Of a DNA stretch of 15,825 nucleotides, positions 7,205 through 13,225 are shown in pieces. Both the position numbers and the translations under genes were made by a program. The stretch comes from Acidimicrobiia bacterium. Its GTDB lineage: Bacteria > Actinomycetota > Acidimicrobiia > Acidimicrobiales > JACDCH01. The stretch is taken from positions 1 to 15,825 of the forward strand of contig JACDCH010000174.1 of the NCBI GenBank assembly GCA_013694495.1. The letters are read 5' to 3'. The notes beneath the pieces are model-generated. The model did not search any database. It saw nothing but the letters and a program-made list of their open reading frames with translations, and was not told the origin of the DNA. Within the stretch, counting starts at the first letter, position 1. Every line of letters begins with the position of its first letter.

Positions 7205-7597
7205 GTGGCCTACTACCTCGACACGTCCGCGCTCGTGAAGCTCGTGGTGAGCGAGGCGGAGACGCCAGCCTTGCGCGAGTGGCTGGCGGAGGCGGATCGC
7301 GACCCGGTGTCCTGCGACCTCGCGCGGACCGAGTTGCTGCGAGCAGTTCGTCGGGCCGCGCCCGACCGGGCGGTACGGGCCAGGGAGGTGCTCGACTCGA
7401 TCACGCTGCTCGAGGTCACCACGTCGACCTACGAGGCTGCCGGACGCCTCGACCCGGCCATCCTGTGGACGCTCGACGCCGTCCACCTGGCCGCGGCCCT
7501 CGACCTCGGCGACGACCTCGACGGACTGGTCACCTACGACCACCGCCTCGGAGCGGCCGCGTCGTCGAACGGGGTCTCGGTGACGTCCCCGACCTGA
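7205..7597 (+). CDS. vapC: PIN-domain ribonuclease toxin (VapC family)
   Basis: VapC toxins are Mg2+-dependent ribonucleases that block translation by cutting tRNA or rRNA, held inactive by the partner antitoxin. The GTG at 7205, two bases after the antitoxin stop, gives 130 residues, a normal length. The PIN start is YYLDTSALVKL. The four acidic metal ligands are in their expected places: Asp6, Glu43 (RTELLRA), Asp91 (TLDAVHLAAAL) and Asp112 (TYDHRL). The toxin thus looks catalytically intact. No separate ribosome binding site is obvious, so translation is probably coupled to the antitoxin. The RNA target cannot be predicted. The pair sits between the polyphosphate genes and pstS with no known link to phosphate, so it may be an inserted cassette, although base composition does not differ strikingly. 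Confidence 0.92.
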   Translation: MAYYLDTSALVKLVVSEAETPALREWLAEADRDPVSCDLARTELLRAVRRAAPDRAVRAREVLDSITLLEVTTSTYEAAGRLDPAILWTLDAVHLAAALDLGDDLDGLVTYDHRLGAAASSNGVSVTSPT

Positions 7598-7710
7598 TCG
7601 TCAGGCGATGCACTTGCCGCTGGGGCCGGCGGCCTCTCGGCCGAGCCGACGACGTCGGGACCGACGCGGGCCGCGAATGAGTCCTCACCCTTCCACCAGC
7701 CCGCCTGCGA

Positions 7711-7732
7711 CAAAGGTGAACGTGAGGTGGAC
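7711..7732 (-). promoter_or_regulatory. Reverse-oriented PHO-box-like pair
   Basis: On the minus strand two adjacent 11-nt units read GTCCACCTCAC and GTTCACCTTTG, matching the GTTCACC-type direct repeat bound by Streptomyces PhoP. The pair lies 21 nt upstream of the forward array and points away from pstS. No minus-strand gene starts here, so it may be an auxiliary regulator site for the pst promoter, or chance. Confidence 0.45.
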
Positions 7733-7753
7733 GGCACGCATCGTTGCGCCGCC

Positions 7754-7797
7754 GTTCACCCGGGGTTCACCCGCGGCGCCCTGCGATGTCACCCGAG
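7754..7797 (+). promoter_or_regulatory. PHO box array upstream of pstS
   Basis: Two adjacent 11-nt direct repeats, GTTCACCCGGG (7754-7764) and GTTCACCCGCG (7765-7775), differ at one base and match the Streptomyces PHO-box consensus. A degenerate unit position (7776-7786) is followed, still in 11-nt phase, by TGTCACCCGAG (7787-7797). The last unit ends 5 nt before a candidate -10, where a PhoB/PhoP-type activator would replace a -35 contact. This is the expected binding site for the response regulator encoded at 14490 and predicts induction of the pst operon under phosphate limitation. Confidence 0.85.
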
Positions 7798-7802
7798 GCT
7801 CT

Positions 7803-7808
7803 TACGGT
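7803..7808 (+). promoter_or_regulatory. Candidate -10 (TACGGT) of the pstS promoter
   Basis: TACGGT fits TANNNT and lies just downstream of the PHO-box array. Transcription starting about 7 nt later would leave a leader of around 30 nt containing the AGGAG ribosome binding site at 7837-7841. Confidence 0.5.
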
Positions 7809-7848
7809 CGTCGGAGCAAGACTCAGTCCCTCGAACAGGAGAAGCCCC

Positions 7849-8958
7849 TTGCAGACGAAGCGCGTGAAATGGGCGGCCGTGGCCATGGTTGCCGGTCTGG
7901 CGCTGAGCGCCTGTGGCGAAGACGATCCCGTCGCCTCGGACACCACGGAGGCGCCCGGTGGCACCACTGGCGACGCCACTGGTGAAACGACCGGCGAGCC
8001 CAGCGGCGAGGCCGGCACCTCCGAAGGTGAGATCTCGATCACCGGCTCGTCCACCGTGGCGCCGATCTCGGCCCTGGTGGCCGACGAGTTCAACGCCGCC
8101 GGGTCGCCCGCGACCATTTCGGTCGACGATCCCGGCACGGGCGACGGGTTCGCCCTCTTCTGTGAGGGTGGCGCGGACATCTCCGACGCCTCCCGTCCGA
8201 TCAAGCAGGAGGAAGCCGACGCCTGCGAGGCGGCCGGTGTCGAGTTCGTCGAGATCGAGGTGGCGTTCGACGGCCTCACGGTGATGACCAACCCGGCGAA
8301 CGACGCGGTCGAGTGCCTCACCACCGCCGACCTGTACGCCCTCGTCGGGCCGGAGTCCGAAGGATTCGCCAACTGGAGCGACGGCCAGGAGATCGCGACG
8401 GCCCTCGGGTCGGCCACCGAGCTCCCCGACGTGCCCCTCGATATCACCGCCCCCGGCACCGAGTCCGGCACCTACGACGCGTTCATCGAACTCGCCCTCG
8501 GCGACGGGGCCGAGGCCCGCATCGAGTCCGGCGACATCACCGAGGACGACGCCGGCACCCGGTCGGACTACTCCTCGCAGGCCGACGACAACGCCATCAT
8601 CTCCGGCATCGAGGGCAGCGACACCAGCTTCGGCTGGGTCGGCTTCGCCTTCGCCGAGGGTGCGGGCGACGCGATCAAGGAGATCGCGGTCGATGGCGGC
8701 GACGGGTGCATCGAGCCCTCGATCGAGACGATCGCCGACGGCTCATACCCGCTGTCGCGCTCGCTGTACATCTACGTGAACGCGGCCAACGCCGAGGAGA
8801 ACTCGGCGCTCGCCGAGTACGTGGACTTCTACGTGCAGAGCAGCAGCCTGACCGACCTCGTCTCGCAGGCCGGCTATGTGCCGCTGCCTGACGATCGGGC
8901 CACTGCCGCCACCGAGCGGTGGACGGCTCGTACCCCCGGTTCCGACCTCCTGGGCTGA
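7849..8958 (+). CDS. pstS: Phosphate ABC transporter substrate-binding lipoprotein PstS
   Basis: PstS captures extracellular phosphate and passes it to PstCA. The start is a TTG at 7849 with an excellent AGGAG at 7837-7841, seven bases upstream. It yields 369 residues: a short basic n-region (MQTKRVKW), a hydrophobic segment and the lipobox LSAC with Cys22 as the lipid-anchored residue. Residues 23-58 are a Gly/Thr/Glu/Ser-rich linker. The binding fold follows, with phosphate-loop motifs GSSTVAPIS (from residue 66), GTGDGF (from 96), ISDASRPIK and ESGTYDAF (from 205; Ser206-Gly207-Thr208). The frame is open upstream, but earlier starts would run through the PHO boxes and put an Arg/Pro-rich stretch before the signal sequence. 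A GTG at 7864 would shorten the n-region and lacks the well-placed ribosome binding site. PHO boxes upstream imply induction by phosphate starvation. Confidence 0.96.
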   Translation: MQTKRVKWAAVAMVAGLALSACGEDDPVASDTTEAPGGTTGDATGETTGEPSGEAGTSEGEISITGSSTVAPISALVADEFNAAGSPATISVDDPGTGDGFALFCEGGADISDASRPIKQEEADACEAAGVEFVEIEVAFDGLTVMTNPANDAVECLTTADLYALVGPESEGFANWSDGQEIATALGSATELPDVPLDITAPGTESGTYDAFIELALGDGAEARIESGDITEDDAGTRSDYSSQADDNAIISGIEGSDTSFGWVGFAFAEGAGDAIKEIAVDGGDGCIEPSIETIADGSYPLSRSLYIYVNAANAEENSALAEYVDFYVQSSSLTDLVSQAGYVPLPDDRATAATERWTARTPGSDLLG

Positions 8959-8970
8959 GAACCGCAGCGC

Positions 8971-9009
8971 CGCCGCTCACGGGATCGCCCCCCGGTTCCG
9001 TGAGCGGCG
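8971..9009 (+). terminator. Strong hairpin between pstS and pstC
   Basis: Arms 8971-8982 (CGCCGCTCACGG) and 8998-9009 (CCGTGAGCGGCG) are perfect 12-bp complements. With G-U pairs the stem extends inward to 17 bp (8971-8987 with 8993-9009), closing on a five-C loop, and 4 more pairs are possible outside a two-base bulge (8967-8970 with 9012-9015). It begins 12 nt after the pstS stop and has no T-tract. It could be a partial terminator or a stabilising 3' end that lets pstS be expressed above pstCAB. Confidence 0.75.
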
Positions 9010-9017
9010 AGGCGCAC

Positions 9018-9023
9018 TACCGT
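9018..9023 (+). promoter_or_regulatory. Possible internal -10 (TACCGT) before pstC
   Basis: TACCGT fits TANNNT and lies directly after the hairpin, 36 nt before the pstC start. It could give pstC and downstream genes a basal promoter independent of the PHO boxes. No -35 or PHO unit is visible, so this is weak. Confidence 0.25.
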
Positions 9024-9059
9024 CCGCACCGCCCGTCGACGTAACCCTGGAGAAGCCTG

Positions 9060-9977
9060 TTGGCTGCGATCACGATCGATGACCTGCGCGGCAACCCCCG
9101 CCGGCTCCGCAAGGAGGCCGTGGTCAAGAACGTCTTCCGGAGCGCAGCGGGCCTGTCGATCCTGATCAGCATCGGCATCGTCCTCGCCCTCATCGGTCGG
9201 ACGTGGAGCTTCGTGGGCGAGGTCGACCTCGGCACCCTCTGGGGCGACAACTGGGCCCCGCGCAGCGATCAGTTCTCGCTGAAGGCGCTGCTCACCTCGA
9301 CCGCGGTCGTGACCGGGATCGCGATGATCATCGCGACGCCGCTCGGTCTGGGCTCGGCCATCTATCTCTCCGAGTACGCCAAGCCCGGCGTGCGGCGGAC
9401 GCTCAAACCCATCCTCGAGGTCCTCGCGGGCATCCCGAGCGTGGTCATCGGCTTCTTCTGCGTGAGCTTCATCTCGCCGAACCTCGTGCAGCGATTCTTC
9501 GACTCGGCCGGCACGTTCAGCCTGGCCGCGGCCGGCGTCGGCGTCGGGATCCTCACGATCCCGCTGATCGCGTCGGTCTCCGAGGACGCGATGCGCTCCG
9601 TTCCCCGGGAGCTGCGCGAGGCGAGCTACGGGCTCGGGGCCCGCAAGATCACCACCTCGGTCAAGGTCGTCCTGCCCGCCGCGGTGTCCGGCCTGGTGGC
9701 GGCGTTCATCCTCGCGGTCTCCCGGGCGATCGGCGAGACGATGGTGGTGCTGCTCGCCGCCGGGTCGGCCAACGCATCGCAGTTCAGCACCAATCCGTTC
9801 GACGAGGGGCTCACGATGACGGCGGCGATCGCCTCGCAGGTGCGGGGCTCCGACGCCGCCGTGAGCCAATCCGTGGTCGACAGCCTGTACTTCGTCGGCT
9901 TCACCCTCTTCGCCATCACCCTGATCCTCAACGTGGTCGCCGAGCGGTTCGTCCGCCGCGTCCGCCAGGCGTACTAG
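9060..9977 (+). CDS. pstC: Phosphate ABC transporter permease PstC
   Basis: PstC forms the inner-membrane channel together with PstA. The TTG at 9060 has a GGAG at 9049-9052, seven bases upstream, and gives 305 residues. A basic cytoplasmic N-terminus (NPRRLRKEAVVK) precedes the first membrane segment (about residues 29-46). Several further hydrophobic segments follow, including ATPLGLGSAIYLSEYA and GIPSVVIGFFCVSFISP, both typical of Pst permeases. The coupling EAA loop starts near residue 184 (ELREASYGLGA) and is followed by SRAIGETMVVLLAAG. The order pstS-pstC-pstA-pstB is the family standard, and pstA begins 8 nt after the stop. Like pstS it uses TTG, which may hold down translation. PstC and PstA can be confused; gene order and the N-terminal sequence favour PstC. 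Confidence 0.95.
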   Translation: MAAITIDDLRGNPRRLRKEAVVKNVFRSAAGLSILISIGIVLALIGRTWSFVGEVDLGTLWGDNWAPRSDQFSLKALLTSTAVVTGIAMIIATPLGLGSAIYLSEYAKPGVRRTLKPILEVLAGIPSVVIGFFCVSFISPNLVQRFFDSAGTFSLAAAGVGVGILTIPLIASVSEDAMRSVPRELREASYGLGARKITTSVKVVLPAAVSGLVAAFILAVSRAIGETMVVLLAAGSANASQFSTNPFDEGLTMTAAIASQVRGSDAAVSQSVVDSLYFVGFTLFAITLILNVVAERFVRRVRQAY

Positions 9978-9985
9978 GAGCGACG

Positions 9986-10933
9986 ATGGCCCTGACCACC
10001 ATCGCCGTCGGCGGCCGGACCGCCGCCGACCGGGTGCGCGAGGAGCTCACCGCCGGTGGCGGCGACGCCGCCGGAAAGGCGTTCCAGGCGGCGCTCATCA
10101 CCTGCCTCGGCATCGCCCTCGCCATCATCGTGTTCCTGCTCTACGACGTGTGGGGCGACGCGTCCGAGGTGCTGCCGTCGAGGCTGTCGGGGCTGCTCTC
10201 GGGCCAGTACACCGCGTCGGCGGGCACCGCTGGCATCTTCAACGCGCTGCGGGGCACGTTCTCGATCGGGGCCTTCACGGTGCTCTCGTTCCCGATCGGC
10301 ATCGCGGCCGCGGTGTACCTCGAGGAGTACGCCCCCCCGACGCGGTTCACCCGCCTGATCAACGTGAACATCCGGAACCTCGCCGGCGTGCCCTCCGTGG
10401 TCTACGGCATCTTCGGGCTCTCGATCCTGGTGGAGCGGTTCGGTTCGTTCACCGGCGGCGCCACGCCAATCGCGGCCGGCATCACCATCGCCATCCTCGT
10501 GCTCCCGATCGTCATCATCACCTCGGCCGAGGCCATCCGGGCCGTGCCCCGGACGCTCAGGGAGGGCGCCTTCGGCCTCGGCGCCACTCGCTGGGAGGTC
10601 ATCCGCACGCAGGTGCTGCCCTACGCCACCCCCGGGGTCCTCACCGGCACCGTCCTCGCGCTGGCGAGGGCGCTCGGTGAGGCGGCGCCCCTGCTGCTCG
10701 TCGGGGCCATCGGCGAGCGGCTCTCCGACCGGGTCGGCTTCTTCGACCCCGAAGGGCTCCGGAAGCCGTTCACGGCGCTGCCGATCGCCATCACCGATTG
10801 GGCGAAGCGACCGCTGAACTCGGGCTTCTTCCAGAACTCAGCGGCCGCGATCGTGGTGCTGCTCGCCATCGTCCTCGTGGCCAACTCCGCGGCCATCGTC
10901 CTGCGCAACCGTTTCGAGAAGAAGAGGGGCTGA
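9986..10933 (+). CDS. pstA: Phosphate ABC transporter permease PstA
   Basis: Second channel subunit of the phosphate importer. The ATG at 9986 has AGGAG at 9976-9980, overlapping the pstC stop, with 5-nt spacing, and gives 315 residues. A polar N-terminus of about 35 residues precedes the first membrane segment (AALITCLGIALAIIVFLLYDV). Later segments include FTVLSFPIGIAAAVYLEEYA and AGVPSVVYGIFGLSILV. The EAA-type loop begins near residue 192 (TLREGAFGLGATRWEVI) and is followed by ALARALGEAAPLLLVGA, typical of PstA. The tail ends with a basic cytoplasmic NRFEKKRG. pstB starts 6 nt after the stop. A single GTTCACC in this gene has no adjacent repeat and is not taken as a PHO box. Confidence 0.95.
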   Translation: MALTTIAVGGRTAADRVREELTAGGGDAAGKAFQAALITCLGIALAIIVFLLYDVWGDASEVLPSRLSGLLSGQYTASAGTAGIFNALRGTFSIGAFTVLSFPIGIAAAVYLEEYAPPTRFTRLINVNIRNLAGVPSVVYGIFGLSILVERFGSFTGGATPIAAGITIAILVLPIVIITSAEAIRAVPRTLREGAFGLGATRWEVIRTQVLPYATPGVLTGTVLALARALGEAAPLLLVGAIGERLSDRVGFFDPEGLRKPFTALPIAITDWAKRPLNSGFFQNSAAAIVVLLAIVLVANSAAIVLRNRFEKKRG

Positions 10934-10939
10934 CCTACT

Positions 10940-11818
10940 GTGACCGACACGTCCAAGGCCACCGAGACCCAGCCTGATGTCGACCGGGGCATCAGCCTCG
11001 TCCCCGAGATCGGTGCTCATCACGACGCCTCTTCCGCCCACCCGGTGGTGTTCGACGCGGCCGACCTCTCGGTGTACTACGGCTCCTTCCGGGCGGTGCG
11101 CAACGTCGACATGGCAGTGCACCAACACGAGGTGACGGCCTTCATCGGACCGTCCGGGTGCGGCAAGTCCACGGTGCTCCGGTGCTTCAACCGCATGAAC
11201 GACCTCATCGAGATCGCCAGGGTCGAGGGTTCGCTCACCTACCACGGTCTGGACCTGTACGACCGGGACGTCAACCCGGTCGAGGTCCGTCGCCGGATCG
11301 GCATGGTCTTCCAGAAGCCGAACCCGTTCCCGAAGTCGATCTACGACAACGTCGCCTATGGGCCACGCCTCGCCGGCATCAAGACCGACATGGACGACCT
11401 CGTCGAGCGGTCGCTGCGGAGCGCAGCGCTGTGGGACGAGGTGAAGGACCGGCTGAAGTCCTCGGCGATGGGCCTCTCCGGAGGCCAGCAGCAGCGGCTG
11501 TGCATCGCCAGGGCCATCGCCTGTGGCCCCGAGGTGATCCTCATGGACGAGCCGTGCTCCGCGCTCGACCCGATCGCCACCGGTCGCATCGAGGACCTCA
11601 TGACCGAGCTGAAGAGCCAGTACACGATCATCATCGTCACCCACAACATGCAGCAGGCGGCCCGGGTCTCGGACCGCTGCGCGTTCTTCACCACCGAGGT
11701 CAACGAGACGAGCGACACCCGCACCGGCCTGCTGGTGGAGTACGACCGGACCGACAAGATCTTCTCGAACCCGGGCGACGATCGGACCGAGAACTACGTC
11801 ACCGGCCGGTTCGGCTGA
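10940..11818 (+). CDS. pstB: Phosphate ABC transporter ATP-binding protein PstB
   Basis: PstB hydrolyses ATP to drive phosphate import through PstCA and takes part in signalling to PhoU. The GTG at 10940 gives 292 residues. Walker A is GPSGCGKST at residues 70-78, the ABC signature LSGGQQQR at 179-186, Walker B VILMDEP at 199-205 and the H-loop His is 235. NRMNDLI after Walker A and FQKPNPFPKSIYDNVAYG at the Q-loop are PstB hallmarks. The N-terminus is about 30 residues longer than usual, polar and probably disordered. No other in-frame start gives a better beginning. A GAGGGG lies about 9 nt upstream, at the end of pstA. The first phoU gene follows after 7 nt. Confidence 0.97.
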   Translation: MTDTSKATETQPDVDRGISLVPEIGAHHDASSAHPVVFDAADLSVYYGSFRAVRNVDMAVHQHEVTAFIGPSGCGKSTVLRCFNRMNDLIEIARVEGSLTYHGLDLYDRDVNPVEVRRRIGMVFQKPNPFPKSIYDNVAYGPRLAGIKTDMDDLVERSLRSAALWDEVKDRLKSSAMGLSGGQQQRLCIARAIACGPEVILMDEPCSALDPIATGRIEDLMTELKSQYTIIIVTHNMQQAARVSDRCAFFTTEVNETSDTRTGLLVEYDRTDKIFSNPGDDRTENYVTGRFG

Positions 11819-11821
11819 GCC

Positions 11822-11828
11822 GGAGGTG
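11822..11828 (+). promoter_or_regulatory. Ribosome binding site that may select a CTG start for the first phoU
   Basis: GGAGGTG at 11822-11828 abuts and overlaps the GTG at 11826, too close to serve it, but stands 6 nt before the in-frame CTG at 11835. Starting there gives MRQTFTAELEQLR, resembling the MR-x-x-(Y/F)H-x-x-L opening typical of PhoU proteins. Confidence 0.45.
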
Positions 11829-12497
11829 GGGGCGCTGCGTCAGACGTTCACCGCCGAGCTGGAGCAGCTCCGTCTGCAGGTCGAGCTGATGGCCGTGCGC
11901 GTCGACCAGAACCTGGAGCGCATGCGCGACGTGCTGCGCACCGGCGATCCCGACATCGCGCGCCAGGCGATCGCGGCCGACGACGACATCGACGCGATGA
12001 ACGTGTCGCTCATGGAGCGCTGCTACGAGATCCTCCGGCGGGAGGCGCCGGTGGCGACCGACCTCCGCTTCGTGGTGTCGGTCCTGCGGGTCCTCTCCGA
12101 GCTCGAGCGCATCGGCGACTTGTCGCTGCGCGTCCACCGCACAGCGGCCGCCCAGCACGAATGCCTCTCGGTCGAACCGGTCGCGTTCGACGTGCTGCTG
12201 GCCATGGCCGACGAAGCGGTCGACCGCTTCCGCACCGCGTTGCGAGCGTGGGCGACCCTCGACCTCGGCCTGGCCACGGACCTCGCCAACGCCAGCCGGT
12301 CGATGGACGTCTACATCGAGCGTCTGATGGTCGAGGTCGTCGCCCTCGATGGGCCCAACGCGGCACGCGTCGCGGTCGCCCTGTTCGCCGTCGGTCGCGC
12401 CATCGAGCGCATCGGCGACCATGCCGGCATCATCGGCGCCCGGCTGCGCTACCTCATCACCGGCGACCCCGACCACCTCGCGGCCGAGGTGCGGTAG
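11826..12497 (+). CDS. phoU: PhoU-family phosphate signalling protein (first copy)
   Basis: PhoU is a peripheral membrane protein that links the Pst transporter to the phosphate sensor kinase and keeps the regulon off when phosphate is plentiful. From the GTG at 11826 the protein has 223 residues and forms two PhoU repeats of three helices each. Each repeat carries the metal-binding E-x-x-x-D motif: ERIGD at residues 94-98 and 194-198. The second is followed by HAGIIGARLRYLITG. The annotated GTG overlaps its own ribosome binding site, and a CTG at 11835 is a credible alternative start that would shorten the protein by three residues. It lies 7 nt after pstB and 11 nt before a second phoU. It differs clearly in sequence from that copy, so the two are paralogues and not a recent duplication. 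Confidence 0.94.
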   Translation: MGALRQTFTAELEQLRLQVELMAVRVDQNLERMRDVLRTGDPDIARQAIAADDDIDAMNVSLMERCYEILRREAPVATDLRFVVSVLRVLSELERIGDLSLRVHRTAAAQHECLSVEPVAFDVLLAMADEAVDRFRTALRAWATLDLGLATDLANASRSMDVYIERLMVEVVALDGPNAARVAVALFAVGRAIERIGDHAGIIGARLRYLITGDPDHLAAEVR

Positions 12498-12508
12498 ACC
12501 CGCTCCTG

Positions 12509-13225
12509 ATGCCCGTCGAAGCCCGCCGCCACTTCCACGACGAGCTCGACGCGATCCACGGCGACCTCGTGCGTCTCGCCGCGCTCGTGATCGAGGCCAT
12601 CCCCAGGGGGACACAGGCCCTCCTCGACGGCGACCTCGCCGCCGCGCAGTCGCTCATCGACGCCGACGACGAGCTCGACGACCTCGCCCTCCACGTCGAG
12701 GAGCGCTGCTACAAGCAGCTCGCCCTCCAGCAGCCCATGGCCGGCGACATGCGGGCGCTCGTCACCGCCATCCGGCTCACCGCGGAGCTCGAGCGCTCCG
12801 GCGATCTGATGGTGAACGTCGCCAAGGGTGCCCGCCGCATCTACGGCCTGACGATCGGCCCCAAGGTCAGGGGGCTGCTCCAGATGATGAGCGACGAGGC
12901 TCTCCGCCTCTTCCGCCACGCCCTCGAGGCCTACGCCGACGCCGACGAGGCCAAAGCCACGGCGCTCGACGACATGGACGACACCCTCGATGGCATCCAT
13001 CGCGACTACATCGCCGCGGTGCTCGAGGCGTGCCGGGCCGACACCCTCGACATCCAGGCCGCAGTCCAGCTCGCGCTGATCGGCCGCTACTACGAGCGCA
13101 TCGGCGACCACGCCGTCAACGTCGGCGAGCGGGTCCGCTACATGGTGAGCGGCTGGCTCCCCCCGCACCACCGCCGGGGCCGGACCGACCAGCAGCCCGA
13201 CGACGAAGCCGGCTGGCCGTCGTGA
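12509..13225 (+). CDS. phoU: PhoU-family phosphate signalling protein (second copy)
   Basis: A second full PhoU homologue directly after the first. The ATG at 12509 gives 238 residues opening MPVEARRHFHDELDAIH, the usual family N-terminus. Both metal-site motifs are present, ERSGD at 95-99 and ERIGD at 196-200, with almost the same spacing as in the first copy. VRYMVSGWLPPHHRRG after the second repeat resembles mycobacterial PhoY tails. The C-terminal 20 residues are hydrophilic and probably disordered. No good ribosome binding site precedes the ATG, so translation may depend on the upstream gene, which ends 11 nt earlier. The stop overlaps the GTG of the sensor kinase (GTGA), tying its translation to the kinase. 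Whether the two copies form a heterodimer or have separate roles cannot be told from sequence. Confidence 0.95.
   Translation: MPVEARRHFHDELDAIHGDLVRLAALVIEAIPRGTQALLDGDLAAAQSLIDADDELDDLALHVEERCYKQLALQQPMAGDMRALVTAIRLTAELERSGDLMVNVAKGARRIYGLTIGPKVRGLLQMMSDEALRLFRHALEAYADADEAKATALDDMDDTLDGIHRDYIAAVLEACRADTLDIQAAVQLALIGRYYERIGDHAVNVGERVRYMVSGWLPPHHRRGRTDQQPDDEAGWPS

Larger units (their letters stand above)
7849..9058 (+). other. pstS message region including 3' hairpin
   Basis: This span marks the pstS coding sequence plus its downstream hairpin as one likely abundant mRNA segment, from the TTG start to just before pstC. It is inferred from the promoter upstream, the hairpin at 8967-9015 and the separate ribosome binding site of pstC. 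Transcript ends have not been mapped. Confidence 0.3.

Noticed and set aside
7598..7700. GC-rich palindromic bits after vapC as a terminator
   Set aside because: Stems are short or have impossible loops, and no T-tract follows; such patterns are common at this GC content.
10340..10460. GTTCACC heptamers inside pstA (and one in the first phoU)
   Set aside because: Each is single with no partner at 11 nt, and all lie within conserved coding sequence.
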